Positions 23,368 to 32,674 of a stretch of 64,000 nucleotides of DNA are shown here, in pieces. Position 1 is the stretch's first letter, and each line of letters begins with the position of its first letter. The stretch spans positions 248,001 to 312,000 of the forward strand of contig NZ_CP095046.1 of assembly GCF_022919215.1 (NCBI RefSeq). Direction: 5' to 3'. Under the pieces are notes generated by a model. It ran no database searches. It saw only the letters and a list, made by a program, of their open reading frames with translations, and was not told where the DNA came from. The DNA comes from Hymenobacter cellulosilyticus (GTDB lineage: Bacteria; Bacteroidota; Bacteroidia; Cytophagales; Hymenobacteraceae). Position numbers and translations under genes: made by a program.

Positions 23368-23877
23368 TTCCGAGGCGCCGCTCGTTTCTTCCACCTCCTA
23401 TCCGGTGCTGCTGGGGCGGAACCTGGGGGCTGGGCTGCTGATTGTGGCCCTGTTCTGGGTGGGTATGCACAACGACCAGGTATTTGCGGTGCTAACCCGG
23501 GCCTGGCAAAGGATATTCCTGATGTTTGGCCTAAGCACCCAGGCTGCCGGTCCACAGAGTGGCGTCAGTACGCTAGTCACCACGCGCAGCTTGCCGGCCG
23601 TTTTCACCTATTCACTGCTCTACACCGCCGCTTGTCTTGGCGTGCTATATGCCGCCCTCTACGACGCGGCTCGTATGCGGCTGGTGCTGCAACTCTACGG
23701 CGCTGTATTCGCGGCCTGTGCCTTACTACTGCTCGGGGCAGGCTGCTAGGCGACGCCAGCTGGGCCTACCAGTTGGGCCGCCGCCTTATCGACTTTATCG
23801 TTTCGCCGCTGCCGGTAATCATTCTGGTGCCTCTGCTGCGCTGGTATGGCGCCCCAGGGGTTACTACCCAGCGCTAA
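23360..23877 (+). CDS. Exosortase-associated membrane protein (one frameshift)
   Basis: A 173-residue (repaired) membrane protein with about four hydrophobic helices, overlapping the exosortase gene by 8 bp. Its start is ATG 23360 (MSDSEAPLVSS). The frame breaks at the G4 run 23735-23738: one extra G turns LGAGC-stop into LGGRLLGDASWAYQLGRRLI and then DFIVSPLPVIILVPLLRWYG. The C-terminal piece is clearly transmembrane and in keeping with the rest. The tight coupling suggests a dedicated partner of the exosortase, perhaps a cofactor or an accessory of the sorting site. I cannot name a conserved domain with certainty, but position and topology fit the small membrane protein that accompanies XrtX. 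Confidence 0.75.
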
Positions 23878-23889
23878 GCCAGGCTAGCG

Positions 23890-24288
23890 CTACATCTGCT
23901 GCAGCCAGGTGCGGGCTATCATGATATCATCGAAGGTAAGCACCACGACGCCGGCCGAAGTGTATTGCAGCGTCAGGTCAGTGGAAAGGCGGCTGTAGAC
24001 GTTGGGCGAGTACACCCAGGCAAAAAACTCACAGCCCGCTTCCCGCATAGCCGGAAACCACTCTTTTCCGCCCCATTCGGCCGCGTCGGCCCACATGCTG
24101 GTCACCAGCGTGTTATCATTGAGCACTTTGCGGCAGCGCTCCTGTTTCACAAACTCCAGCATCTTGGTCGCGCCCGAAACAACCGAATCATAATCCTGGT
24201 CCCCAATCCATTCCACATCGAGCCATTCGGAGAAATAGTCGTAGCGGATGCTGATCTGGGAGGTCTCGTAAAGCAGGCGTTGACCCAT
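23890..24288 (-). CDS. Conserved hypothetical protein, STAS/SpoIIAA-like fold
   Basis: A 132-residue cytoplasmic protein without signal peptide or membrane helix. Alternating strands and helices (SIRYDYFSEWLDVEWIGDQD, then GATKMLEFVKQERCRKVLND, and a late VVVLTFDDIMIARTWLQQM) resemble SpoIIAA-like or STAS-related proteins common in Cytophagales, where many genomes carry several copies. The invariant-looking block TSMWADAAEWGGKEWFPAM is characteristic. It starts with ATG and stands alone, convergent with the exosortase operon. No specific function can be given. Confidence 0.75.
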   Translation of the reverse strand: MGQRLLYETSQISIRYDYFSEWLDVEWIGDQDYDSVVSGATKMLEFVKQERCRKVLNDNTLVTSMWADAAEWGGKEWFPAMREAGCEFFAWVYSPNVYSRLSTDLTLQYTSAGVVVLTFDDIMIARTWLQQM

Positions 24289-24451
24289 ACAACTGTAGTA
24301 GTAAGCGAAATTGTAAGCAGCTAAACTGGTCGTTGGCCTTTTAGGTTGTCGGAACAGGCAAAATGGGACCTGTTCAATAGGTAGTCAAACCGGCTCGGCA
24401 AAGCTACGGCAATTAAATATTAAAGATACTCTATGTTACTGACAACTGAGG

Positions 24452-24489
24452 AAACAAAAATCCCCGCTGCGCAGTGCAGCAGGGATTCT
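24452..24489 (-). terminator. Terminator after tRNA-Leu
   Basis: On the minus strand the tRNA is followed by a stem of AATCCCTGCTGC with GCAGCGGGGATT and then a T-rich tract (TTTTGTTTCC). Confidence 0.75.
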
Positions 24490-24496
24490 GTTGTTG

Positions 24497-24579
24497 TACC
24501 AGAGACGGGACTCGAACCCGTACGTCCGTGAAGACAAGGGATTTTAAGTCCCTCGTGGCTACCATTACACCACTCTGGC
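24497..24579 (-). tRNA. tRNA-Leu (TAA anticodon)
   Basis: An 83-nt class II tRNA. The acceptor stem GCCAGAG pairs with CTCTGGT, the anticodon arm is GGGACTTAAAATCCC with anticodon TAA, the variable arm is long as expected for leucine, and the T arm has GGGTTCGAGTCCC. CCA is not encoded. Confidence 0.95.
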
Positions 24580-24714
24580 AAAGTCACTTCACTTGTTCTT
24601 GCTCCGGGCAACTGCTAGCGTACGCGCAGCAGTGGGGCAAAGTAACTGCAAATTTTTGATTCAGTAAGGGGTATTTACCGCCGGAAGCCGGAAGAAATCC
24701 CCGAGGAAGGCTCG

Positions 24715-24753
24715 AAAACAAAAAGAGGATGTTGCTGATGCAACATCCTCTTT
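24715..24753 (-). terminator. Terminator after tRNA-Gly
   Basis: A perfect 14-bp stem (AAAGAGGATGTTGC at 24722-24735 and complement at 24740-24753) is followed on the minus strand by TTGTTTTC. Confidence 0.85.
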
Positions 24754-24754
24754 G

Positions 24755-24827
24755 AGCGGGAGACGAGGTTCGAACTCGCGACCTCGACCTTGGCAAGGTC
24801 GCGCTCTACCAACTGAGCTACTCTCGC
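24755..24827 (-). tRNA. tRNA-Gly (GCC anticodon)
   Basis: A 73-nt tRNA with D arm AGCTCAGTTGGTAGAGC, anticodon arm GACCTTGCCAAGGTC (anticodon GCC) and T arm GCGAGTTCGAACCTCGT. The acceptor stem GCGAGAG/CTCCCGC has one A-C mismatch at the fourth pair, where a G-C pair would be expected. Confidence 0.93.
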
Positions 24828-25004
24828 TTTTGATCTTGGCGCCGTAGTGGCGTTTTGATGTGACAAAGGTAGTACTGATTTCCTTGTTGTCAAGCACTGC
24901 CCCTAAAATAATCTTGGAAATTTTGCTTCCAGAGGGCTTTCTAGCTCATTTTCAGGGAGAAAATTTTTCAAAAATCTTCTCCCTGAAAGTAGTGGCTGCT
25001 ACTC

Positions 25005-27761
25005 TTACTTGCCTTTGGTGCCTAAAGTCAGCTTCAGCTCGTTCAGCTTTAGCAGAGCATCGATGGGTGTGAGCGTATTGACATCCAGCTGCTGCAGCTG
25101 CTCCCGGATGCGTTCCAGCACCGGGTCGGCGGGCTCGAACATGCTGAGCTGCAGGCTGGGCCGTGGCGCTGAGGCTACGGCCGCGGCGGGCTGAGCTACC
25201 GGGCCACGGCTAGCCCGACCGTTTTTGGGCTCGGTTTCCAGGCCGGCCAGCACTTCATCAAACTCCGTAGGCCCTTCTTCGATACCGGTCGAGGCCCGCT
25301 CCTGCTCCAAGTGGTGCATGATTTCGTTGGCCCGTAATACCACGGCGGTGGGCATGCCGGCCATGCGGGCCACATGAATACCGAAGCTGTGCTCGGAACC
25401 GCCTTCCACGAGCTTGCGCATAAACAGGATGCGGCCATCGGCTTCGCGTACGGCCACGTTGTAGTTGCGCACCCGCGGGCAGTCTTCGGCCAACTGGTTG
25501 AGTTCGTGGTAGTGCGTTGCAAACAGCGTCTTGGCCCGAGCCTTGGGGTTGTTGTGCAGGTGCTCCACAATGGCCCAGGCAATGCTGATACCGTCGTAGG
25601 TGCTGGTGCCCCGCCCGATTTCGTCCATTAGCACCAGGCTACGGTCCGAGAGGTTATTCAGGATGCTGGCCGTTTCGGTCATCTCCACCATGAAGGTACT
25701 CTCGCCCTTGCTCAGGTTGTCGGAGGCCCCCACGCGGGTGAAGATCTTGTCGATGACGCCGATGGTAGCCGCGTCGGCGGGCACGAAGGAGCCAATCTGG
25801 GCCAGGAGCACAATCAGGGCCGTCTGGCGCAGCAGGGCCGATTTGCCGGCCATGTTGGGCCCGGTGATGACCACAATCTGCTGCTCTTCCTGGTCGAGGC
25901 AGATGTCATTGGGGATATACGACTCGCCGGGTGGCAGCTGCCGCTCAATGACGGGGTGGCGGCCGGCGCGGATGTCGAGCAGCGTGGAATCGTTGACGAC
26001 GGGCTTTACATAGCGCTGCTGCCGGGCCGTGGCGGCAAAGGAAGCCAGGCAGTCGATGATGCCGATGGCGCGGGCGTTCTGCTGAATCTGGGGCACCGAG
26101 TCCATGGCCGACAAGACCAGCTCGTTGTAGATATTCTGCTCGATGACGAACAAGCGCTCCTCGGCGTGCAGAATCTTCTCCTCGTAGGTTTTGAGTTCCT
26201 CGGTGATGTAGCGCTCGGCATTTACCAGGGTCTGCTTCCGAATCCAGGTGGCGGGTACCTTGTCCTTGTGGGAGTTGGTAACTTCGAGGTAGTAGCCGAA
26301 GACCTTGTTGTAGGCCACTTTCAGGGACGAAATACCGGTGTTCTGGATTTCGCGCTGCTGGAGCTGAAACAGATAGTCCTTGCCCGAGAAGGCAATGCTG
26401 CGCAGCTCGTCCAGCTCGGCGTCAATGCCCTCGTTGAGCACGTTGCCCTGGTTGGTAAGAATGGGCGCGTCGGGACGGATTTTGGCCTTGATTTCCTCCC
26501 GCAGCGTTTCGCAGGAATTGAGCTGGTCGGCCAGCTTCTGCAGGGCGCGCATATTGGAAGCGGCCAGCAACTCCCGGATGGGCCCGATGGCATCGAGGGC
26601 GCGGCTGAGCTGCAGCAGCTCCCGCGGGTTGATGCGGCGCACGGCCACCTTGGAAATCAGCCGTTCCAGGTCGTTGATCTGCTTGAGGTGCTGTACCAAA
26701 TCACCGAGCAGCTCGGGGTTGTCGAGCAGACCTTCCACCGTGTCGAGGCGGCGCTGAATCTGCAGGGGCTCCTTGAGCGGCAGCACCACCCACTTGCGCA
26801 GCAGGCGGGCCCCCATGGGCGTTACGGTCTGGTCCAGGATGTCAATCAGCGGGACGCCGCCGGGGTGCTGGGGGTGTACCAGCTCCAGGTTGCGCACCGT
26901 AAACCGGTCGAGCCACACGTACTTGTCTTCCTCCAGGCGGCCGATGCTGGCAATGTGGCCTACTTGGTCGTGCTTGGTTTCGGCCAGGTAGTGCAGAATG
27001 CAGCCCGCGGCCGTAATGCCCTCCTTGAGCCCGTCGATGCCAAAGCCCTTGAGGGAAGTGGTGTTGAAGTGGCGGGTCAGGGTTTCGTAAGTATAGTCGT
27101 AGCCAAACACCCACTCGTCGAGGGCGTAGTGGCAGAAATCCGGGCCGTAGTGCTGCTCAAACTCCGAGCGGCTTTTTTTGCAGAACAAGACTTCGGCCGG
27201 GGAGAAGTTCTGGAGCAGCTTGCCCAGGTAGGCATGGTCGCCCTGAGCCACCAGAAATTCGCCGGTGCTGATATCGAGAAAGGAAATGCCGCACTCCTGC
27301 TTGCCGAAGTGCACGGCGGCCAGGTAGTTGTTGGAGCGGCGCTCCAGCACGTTGTCGTTGAACGACACGCCGGGCGTAACCAGCTCCGTGATGCCGCGCT
27401 TGACGAGGCCCTTGGCCTGCTTGGGGTCTTCGAGCTGGTCGCAGATGGCCACACGCTGCCCGGCCCGCACCAGCTTAGGCAGGTAGGTATCCAGGGAATG
27501 GTGAGGAAAACCCGCCAACGGAGTTTCGGAGGCCGTGCCGGCCCCGCGCTTGGTCAGGGTAATGTCCAGGATGCGGGAAGCGGTAACAGCATCCTCGCCG
27601 AAGGTTTCGTAGAAGTCGCCGACGCGGAACAGCAGCAGGGCGCCGGGGTGCTGCTCTTTGAGCTGATAATACTGCTTCATCAGCGGCGTATCAATCACCG
27701 GGGCGGGCCCCAGCGTGCCGTGCATGGGCACCGGCTTCTTCGGAGTAGAGGCAGTACGCAA
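25005..27761 (-). CDS. mutS: DNA mismatch repair protein MutS
   Basis: MutS recognises mismatches and small loops in new DNA and, with ATP, recruits MutL. The product is about 918 residues, slightly longer than the usual 850-880. The mismatch-reading wedge is [11 protein letters not shown] (Phe50-Tyr51-Glu52). The connector, core and clamp domains follow, then the ATPase with Walker [14 protein letters not shown], the [15 protein letters not shown] segment, Walker [17 protein letters not shown] and the conserved [14 protein letters not shown]-terminal low-complexity linker ([15 protein letters not shown]) precedes the helix-turn-helix tail ([19 protein letters not shown]). The start given is a TTG; an ATG 12 codons inside (27725, [10 protein letters not shown]) is equally possible. 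The gene stands alone upstream of two tRNA genes. Confidence 0.97.
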   Translation of the reverse strand: MRTASTPKKPVPMHGTLGPAPVIDTPLMKQYYQLKEQHPGALLLFRVGDFYETFGEDAVTASRILDITLTKRGAGTASETPLAGFPHHSLDTYLPKLVRAGQRVAICDQLEDPKQAKGLVKRGITELVTPGVSFNDNVLERRSNNYLAAVHFGKQECGISFLDISTGEFLVAQGDHAYLGKLLQNFSPAEVLFCKKSRSEFEQHYGPDFCHYALDEWVFGYDYTYETLTRHFNTTSLKGFGIDGLKEGITAAGCILHYLAETKHDQVGHIASIGRLEEDKYVWLDRFTVRNLELVHPQHPGGVPLIDILDQTVTPMGARLLRKWVVLPLKEPLQIQRRLDTVEGLLDNPELLGDLVQHLKQINDLERLISKVAVRRINPRELLQLSRALDAIGPIRELLAASNMRALQKLADQLNSCETLREEIKAKIRPDAPILTNQGNVLNEGIDAELDELRSIAFSGKDYLFQLQQREIQNTGISSLKVAYNKVFGYYLEVTNSHKDKVPATWIRKQTLVNAERYITEELKTYEEKILHAEERLFVIEQNIYNELVLSAMDSVPQIQQNARAIGIIDCLASFAATARQQRYVKPVVNDSTLLDIRAGRHPVIERQLPPGESYIPNDICLDQEEQQIVVITGPNMAGKSALLRQTALIVLLAQIGSFVPADAATIGVIDKIFTRVGASDNLSKGESTFMVEMTETASILNNLSDRSLVLMDEIGRGTSTYDGISIAWAIVEHLHNNPKARAKTLFATHYHELNQLAEDCPRVRNYNVAVREADGRILFMRKLVEGGSEHSFGIHVARMAGMPTAVVLRANEIMHHLEQERASTGIEEGPTEFDEVLAGLETEPKNGRASRGPVAQPAAAVASAPRPSLQLSMFEPADPVLERIREQLQQLDVNTLTPIDALLKLNELKLTLGTKGK

Positions 27762-27878
27762 AGGAATAAGAGAATAAAGCGCCCGAAAGCGCCGCGGTTT
27801 ACGGGGAAAGGACTACTTGCCAACAGCGGCGGCCGAACCCTGGGTTCCGGCCCGCGTGCTGCAACGGCGGGCTCGTCC

Positions 27879-27886
27879 TACCTTTG
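27879..27886 (+). promoter_or_regulatory. Promoter box TACCTTTG for the TrmH-type methyltransferase gene
   Basis: TACCTTTG matches TAnnTTTG and lies 20 bp before the chosen ATG, giving a very short leader. This supports the ATG at 27907 over the longer upstream frame. Confidence 0.5.
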
Positions 27887-27906
27887 GGCAAAATACCTTG
27901 CTGGCA

Positions 27907-28452
27907 ATGCGCAAAAGAACAATGGAAGAGCTGAACCGGCTCTCGGTGGCAGACTTCAAAAGTACGCAAAAATTCCCCCTCACCCTGGTGCTCGACAACG
28001 TGCGCAGCCTGCACAACGTGGGCTCGGCCTTCCGCACCGCCGATGCCTTTGCCATCGAGAAAATCTGGCTTTGCGGCATCACCGGGCGCCCTCCGCAGCG
28101 CGAAATCACGAAGACGGCCCTGGGCAGTACTGAGTCGGTGGTGTGGGAATATGCCACTACTACCGTCGAGGCGGTTCGGCAGCTCAAAGCGGCGGGCTAC
28201 GTGGTAGTGGCCGTCGAGCAAACCGACGGCAGTCAGCTCCTGCCTACGTTTCAGCCCCAGCCCGGGCAGGCCTACGCCCTGGTGATGGGCAACGAGGTAT
28301 TTGGCGTGGATGACGACGTGCTGGCGTTGTGCGACGCGGCCGTGGAAATTCCGCAGTTTGGCACCAAGCATTCCCTGAACGTGAGCGTGGCGGCCGGCGT
28401 GGTGTTGTGGGACTTTATCAGCAAGCTCGGCGCTGTTTTGCCCGCCTTGTAG
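27907..28452 (+). CDS. TrmH/SpoU family RNA 2'-O-methyltransferase
   Basis: A 181-residue SPOUT-fold enzyme that methylates a ribose 2'-OH in tRNA or rRNA using SAM; members act as knotted dimers. All three family motifs are visible: motif 1 LDNVRSLHNVGSAFRTADA (Asn and the catalytic Arg), motif 2 ALVMGNEVFGVDDDVL (Glu), and motif 3 IPQFGTKHSLNVSVAAGVVL (Ser-Leu-Asn-Val-Ser). The length is that of the minimal catalytic domain, without the N-terminal L30-like substrate domain of RlmB. The ATG at 27907 (MRKRTMEELNRLS) is chosen because of the promoter box just upstream. The exact RNA target cannot be told from the sequence. Confidence 0.93.
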   Translation: MRKRTMEELNRLSVADFKSTQKFPLTLVLDNVRSLHNVGSAFRTADAFAIEKIWLCGITGRPPQREITKTALGSTESVVWEYATTTVEAVRQLKAAGYVVVAVEQTDGSQLLPTFQPQPGQAYALVMGNEVFGVDDDVLALCDAAVEIPQFGTKHSLNVSVAAGVVLWDFISKLGAVLPAL

Positions 28453-28592
28453 ACATCAATAACGCTCTACAACCTGCGCAGCTCTAGCGGCTTTCAGCAG
28501 GAATCTATAATAATAAACAAATAATATATATAATAACCAAACAAAACATTGCGGTACGCTTAGGGCCTAGGGGCGAATTCGTTGGGTTTTTG

Positions 28593-28600
28593 TAGATTTG
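28593..28600 (+). promoter_or_regulatory. Promoter box TAGATTTG for the M36 protease gene
   Basis: TAGATTTG fits TAnnTTTG and stands 61 bp before the ATG, after an unusually AT-rich stretch (28499-28545). Confidence 0.5.
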
Positions 28601-28661
28601 AAAACGGCCGACTTGCGGGTCAGCCTATCCCCTACTGAATTTCTTTTCCTAACCCTTTCGC

Positions 28662-31298
28662 ATGAAGTTAACTTCTACTATGTCTGCCTACCGGACCCTA
28701 GCGTTGGCAGCTTTCCTGGCAGTGCCTGGTCTGGCGGCGGCCCAAACGGCTCCTTTGGAGCGGGCCCTGGGCCAGCTGGCCGCCCAGCGTACCCGCCTTG
28801 GTCTGAGCGAATCTGACTTGACCAACCCGGCCGTAACCAGCCAGTACACCGACCAGCACAACGGTGTAACTCACCTTTACCTGCGGCAGCGCCACGAGGG
28901 CATCGAGATTCTGAATGCCGTAGCCGATGCCCACGTACTGGCCAATGGCAAGGTCACGGCCCTGCACAGCAGCTTTCTGCCCAACGTGGCCTCCGCCGCC
29001 CGCGGCACGACGCCCAACCTGACGCCCGTCCAGGCCGTGGAAGCCGCGGCCCGCGCCCTGCAGATTGCCGCTCCTGCCAGTCTGCGGGCTGAGCGCGACG
29101 CGGCCCCGGCCGCCGGCCTTACGTTTAACGACGGCGGTATTTCCCAGGACAACATCAAGGCCAAGCTGATGTACCTGCCCCTGGCAGGCGGCGAGCTGCG
29201 CCTGGTGTACGACGTGCTGCTCTGGCCTACTACCAGCGACGACGCCTGGGCGGTGCGCGTGGACGCCCGCACCGGCGCTTTGGTCAATAAAATCTCCTAC
29301 ACCGTGCACGAGCCCGTAACCTTTGCGGACCTCACGGCCCGGGCGGTACAGGTGATGAAAATGCCGGAACCCGTTACCACCCAAACCAGCAAGGTGAACG
29401 GGCCCAACAGCTACAATGTGTGGCCCCTGACCATTGAAAGCCCGATTCACGGCGCCCGGCAGGTAGTAGCCAACCCCGCCGATGCTACGGCCTCGCCCTT
29501 CGGCTGGCACGACGACAACGGCGTGGCCGGTGCTGAGTACACCATTACCCGCGGCAACAACGTGCATGCCTACGATGACCGGTTTGCTCGTAACGTGTAC
29601 GTCGCCAATACGTCTTTGAGCCCCGACGGCGGCGCCAACCTGGAGTTCGACTTCCCCTACGACGGCAACCTGCGCCAGGTGGGCAACCTGAAGGCTTCTA
29701 TTACCAACCTGTTCTTCTGGAACAACCTGATGCACGACGTGATGTTCCGCAAGGGCTTCAACGAGGTCAGCGGCAACTTCCAGCAGAAAAACTACACGGG
29801 CCTGGGCCTGGGCAACGACCAGGTAAAAGCTGAAGGCCAGGACGGCGGCGGCACCAACAACGCCAACTTCTCTACCCCGCCCGACGGTACCCGGGGCAAA
29901 ATGCAGATGTACAACTGGAGTGCCGCCCCCGGCACGCTGATTGTCGCCTCGCCGGCCTCGGTAGCCGGCACCTATCCGGCTGGCCTGGCTGACTTCGGCC
30001 GCACCATCAACTCGCTGGGCAGCACTTACCGCGGCAAGCTCGTGCTGGTAAATGACGGCTCGGGCAAACCTTCGCGGGGCTGCAACGGCCCGCTGCAAAA
30101 CCCCGCTCAGCTGGCTGGTAACATTGCCGTAGTTGACCGCGGCAAGTGCACCTTCGCCTCCAAAGTACAGCTGGCCCAGGCCGCTGGCGCCAAAATGGTC
30201 GTGATTGTTGATACCACGGCCACGGCTACTCCCAACGGGATGACCGGCGCTGCCGACACCGTGGGCATCCGTATTCCGTCCCTGTTTGTTACCAAAGCCG
30301 TGGGCGACCAGCTCAAGCTGGCCATGGAAGGCGGCGGAATTGTAATGGCAGGCGGCACCGGCGGAGCCGGCCCCGATGGGGACTTCGATAACGGCATTGT
30401 GGCCCACGAATACGGCCACGGCATCTCGACCCGCCTCACCGGCGGCCCTGCCAACTCTGACTGCCTCAATAACGCCGAGCAGATGGGTGAGGGCTGGAGC
30501 GACTTTTTTGCCCTGTGGATGACGACCAAACCCGGCGACGTAGGCACTACGCCCCGCGGAATCGGGACGTATGCCGGCAATGAGCCGACGACCGGAGCCG
30601 GCATCCGGCGCAAGCGCTACACCACCGACTTCAGCGTCAACAACCACACCTACGCCTTTATTGGCTCCCAGTACACGGCCGTGCACGACATCGGCGAAGT
30701 ATGGGCCACGGTTCTGTGGGACCTGAACTGGGCCTTCATTAACCGCTACGGCTACAACACGGACCTGACGGCCGCTACTGGTGGCAACAACATGTGCCTG
30801 CAGCTGGTACTCGACGGCCTGAAGCTGCAGAAATGCAGCCCGGGTTTCCTGGACGGCCGCGACGCTATTCTGAAAGCAGATACCGTGAACAACGGCGCGG
30901 CCAACTCGGCCATGATCTGGCAGGTATTCGCCCGTCGTGGTATGGGGGCCAACGCCGTGCAGGGTAGCAGCAACATCCTGTCGGACAACACCGCCGGCTT
31001 CCAGCTGCCAACCGTGCTGAGCACGCAGAAATCCTTGAACGAGAAGCTGGTGGAAGTATACCCCAACCCGGCTCAGGATCAGCTGACTGTGCGCACGCAG
31101 GTAAGCAGCAAGGTACCGGTACAGGTAGAACTGCTGACGGTACTCGGCCGCACGGTGCTGACGACCTCGGCCGCCGCCGCGCGTATTCAGTCGGAAGGCA
31201 TCCGCCTCAACACCACCGAGCTGGCCAACGGCATCTACGTGGTGCGCCTGACTACCTCGGAAGGTACGATTACCAAAAAAGTGATGGTGCAGCACTAA
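28662..31298 (+). CDS. Secreted M36 (fungalysin-type) metalloprotease with PA domain and T9SS tail
   Basis: An 878-residue extracellular zinc protease. A signal peptide (ending near GLAAAQTA) is followed by the FTP-type inhibitory propeptide (about 40-200, with YTDQHNGVTHLYLRQRHEGI) and the M36 catalytic domain. The site is HEYGH (His582, Glu583, His586) with the third ligand in GEGWSDFF (Glu610). A protease-associated (PA) domain is inserted before the catalytic site (about 420-560; NIAVVDRGKCTFASKVQLAQ). The C terminus is a type A T9SS sorting domain (VEVYPNPAQDQLTV ... NGIYVVRLTTSEG). It is therefore exported through SprA and probably degrades proteins at or outside the surface. It has its own promoter box and a terminator 30 bp after the stop. 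Confidence 0.96.
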   Translation: MKLTSTMSAYRTLALAAFLAVPGLAAAQTAPLERALGQLAAQRTRLGLSESDLTNPAVTSQYTDQHNGVTHLYLRQRHEGIEILNAVADAHVLANGKVTALHSSFLPNVASAARGTTPNLTPVQAVEAAARALQIAAPASLRAERDAAPAAGLTFNDGGISQDNIKAKLMYLPLAGGELRLVYDVLLWPTTSDDAWAVRVDARTGALVNKISYTVHEPVTFADLTARAVQVMKMPEPVTTQTSKVNGPNSYNVWPLTIESPIHGARQVVANPADATASPFGWHDDNGVAGAEYTITRGNNVHAYDDRFARNVYVANTSLSPDGGANLEFDFPYDGNLRQVGNLKASITNLFFWNNLMHDVMFRKGFNEVSGNFQQKNYTGLGLGNDQVKAEGQDGGGTNNANFSTPPDGTRGKMQMYNWSAAPGTLIVASPASVAGTYPAGLADFGRTINSLGSTYRGKLVLVNDGSGKPSRGCNGPLQNPAQLAGNIAVVDRGKCTFASKVQLAQAAGAKMVVIVDTTATATPNGMTGAADTVGIRIPSLFVTKAVGDQLKLAMEGGGIVMAGGTGGAGPDGDFDNGIVAHEYGHGISTRLTGGPANSDCLNNAEQMGEGWSDFFALWMTTKPGDVGTTPRGIGTYAGNEPTTGAGIRRKRYTTDFSVNNHTYAFIGSQYTAVHDIGEVWATVLWDLNWAFINRYGYNTDLTAATGGNNMCLQLVLDGLKLQKCSPGFLDGRDAILKADTVNNGAANSAMIWQVFARRGMGANAVQGSSNILSDNTAGFQLPTVLSTQKSLNEKLVEVYPNPAQDQLTVRTQVSSKVPVQVELLTVLGRTVLTTSAAAARIQSEGIRLNTTELANGIYVVRLTTSEGTITKKVMVQH

Positions 31299-31328
31299 GT
31301 CCTGCTCCCGTACGTTTGCGTATACTGG

Positions 31329-31362
31329 AAACCCGTCTGGCTTTGTGCCGGGCGGGTTTTTT
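31329..31362 (+). terminator. Terminator after the M36 protease gene
   Basis: An imperfect GC-rich stem (AAACCCG ... CGGGTTT with inner TGGC/GCCG pairs) ends in TTTTTT. Confidence 0.75.
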
Positions 31363-31394
31363 AGTGAGTAACTGCTTCCTCCTATTGCGGCTTT

Positions 31395-31829
31395 ATGGCT
31401 CCCGAACTACCTACCTCCTCCGATACGGCGCTGCTGGCCCTGCGTCCTACCCTACCTACTGCCTTGACCGCAGAGCCCGAGGCCACGGCCGGCGACTTTC
31501 TGCATCGTACTCTTCGGCCGGTGCTCAAGCTCCAGAATGACCTGCTGCTGCAGCTGGTGGCCGACTTCGTGCGGGAACACCACGTAGCTTTCCTTACGCG
31601 CAGCCCGGCCGACCAGCTGCGCACCCTGGCCGAGCTGCTGGGCCGCAACGTGAAGCTGCGCTACACCATCATTGGCGTGGTTATCGGGCTCTTTACGCGC
31701 GCCGAGCAGGCGTTTTACCGGCAGCACCGCTCCGAAGTAAACCGTCGCCTGATGGAACTGGCTACGCAGCGCGTGCAAAGCCAACTGCCCGAACTGGCAG
31801 CGCTGCTGACCACCTCCGGAGCAGCCTGA
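31395..31829 (+). CDS. Conserved Bacteroidota protein of unknown function
   Basis: A 144-residue soluble helical protein. The core is characteristic: TLRPVLKLQNDLLLQLVADF, then KLRYTIIGVVIGLFTRAEQA and a C-terminal helix with VNRRLMELATQRVQSQLP. Homologues occur across Bacteroidota and are often mislabelled as glyoxalase, without glyoxalase metal ligands. The ATG start follows the M36 terminator by 32 bp. The J-domain gene begins 2 bp after the stop codon, so the two are co-transcribed and may work together. No function is known. Confidence 0.8.
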   Translation: MAPELPTSSDTALLALRPTLPTALTAEPEATAGDFLHRTLRPVLKLQNDLLLQLVADFVREHHVAFLTRSPADQLRTLAELLGRNVKLRYTIIGVVIGLFTRAEQAFYRQHRSEVNRRLMELATQRVQSQLPELAALLTTSGAA

Positions 31830-31831
31830 CG

Positions 31832-32596
31832 ATGCAAAACCACTACCACACGCTGGGAGTGGATGAGCAGGCCACACCCAACGATATTCGGCGGGCTTAC
31901 CGGCAGCTGGTACTGCTCACCCACCCCGACCGAACGGCCGACCCGGCAGCCCACCAACGGTTTTTGCGCATCAACGAGGCCTACGACGTGCTGAGCAACC
32001 CGGCCCGTCGCCGCGGCTACGACGCGCTGCTGCAGGCCCTACGCACTCCGCCCCCACCCCGGCACACCCCGCCGCCCCGCCCGGCAGCAGCGGCGCCACG
32101 CCAGCCGGGCTTCCGGCCCCGGGCCTATGCCAAGCCGCCCGTGGACCTGCGCGCCTACCAGCGCCCGATTCGGTGGTGGGGCGGGCTGCTGGCCCTGCTG
32201 GCCGTACTCATCATTCTCGATTACAGCCTGCTGCAACACACCGTGCAAGCCAGCTTTCTGGGAGCCGAGTCGGCCAGGGACGGCCGCGGGGCTCTGTACA
32301 CCGATTTCTACACGTCGCGGGGCGCATTTCGGACGTATTCGGACCTGCCCACCAACCCGGCTCACCTACAAGTGCGGCTTTCGGCCATCTTCCGCCTGGT
32401 CAGCCAGGTGAGCTTGCCCGATGGCAGCCCGGTGCCCACGCGCCTGGCGCATCGTAGCCTGTTTGTATTTACCGGACTGCTGCTGGCCCTGGCCCTACTA
32501 CTCCAGCGGACTGCCCTGCCCGACGCAACCCGGGTAAGCGTAGCGCTGGTAGCTACAGTAGTGGGCAGCATTCTGGTGCTGATGATTCTTACCTGA
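31832..32596 (+). CDS. Membrane-anchored J-domain protein
   Basis: A 254-residue protein with an N-terminal J domain (residues about 1-65: YHTLGVDEQATPNDIRRAYR, HPD at 31-33, RINEAYDVLSNPARR). This recruits and stimulates an Hsp70 (DnaK). A Pro-rich linker (about 70-105) precedes a transmembrane helix (LLALLAVLIILDYSLLQ), a loop of about 80 residues and two more hydrophobic segments at the C terminus. The zinc-finger and client-binding domains of DnaJ are missing, so it is a specialised co-chaperone held at the inner membrane. It starts 2 bp after the previous gene. A bidirectional terminator separates it from terC. Confidence 0.9.
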   Translation: MQNHYHTLGVDEQATPNDIRRAYRQLVLLTHPDRTADPAAHQRFLRINEAYDVLSNPARRRGYDALLQALRTPPPPRHTPPPRPAAAAPRQPGFRPRAYAKPPVDLRAYQRPIRWWGGLLALLAVLIILDYSLLQHTVQASFLGAESARDGRGALYTDFYTSRGAFRTYSDLPTNPAHLQVRLSAIFRLVSQVSLPDGSPVPTRLAHRSLFVFTGLLLALALLLQRTALPDATRVSVALVATVVGSILVLMILT

Positions 32597-32613
32597 AGCC
32601 AACCGCCCGGCAC

Positions 32614-32650
32614 AAAAAGGCCTGCCCCAATACTGGAGCAGGCCTTTTTT
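32614..32650. terminator. Bidirectional terminator between the J-domain gene and terC
   Basis: AAAAAGGCCTGC (32614-32625) pairs with GCAGGCCTTTTT (32638-32649), flanked by A runs on one side and T runs on the other, so it can end transcription from both directions. Confidence 0.85.
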
Positions 32651-32674
32651 GCTTTGCTGAAAGCAGCAAACCGG

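Noticed and set aside
25956..28133. A 725-codon open frame on the plus strand over mutS
   Set aside because: It lies antisense to a fully conserved mutS and to the TrmH-type gene. Its translation has no domain and reflects GC-rich codon bias only.
28698..31295. An 865-codon open frame on the minus strand over the M36 protease gene
   Set aside because: It mirrors the protease gene almost exactly; the plus strand encodes recognisable propeptide, catalytic, PA and T9SS domains, the minus strand none.
31395..31829. Glyoxalase function for the 144-residue protein
   Set aside because: No glyoxalase metal ligands or fold pattern are visible; the name in related proteins seems to be a carried-over annotation.
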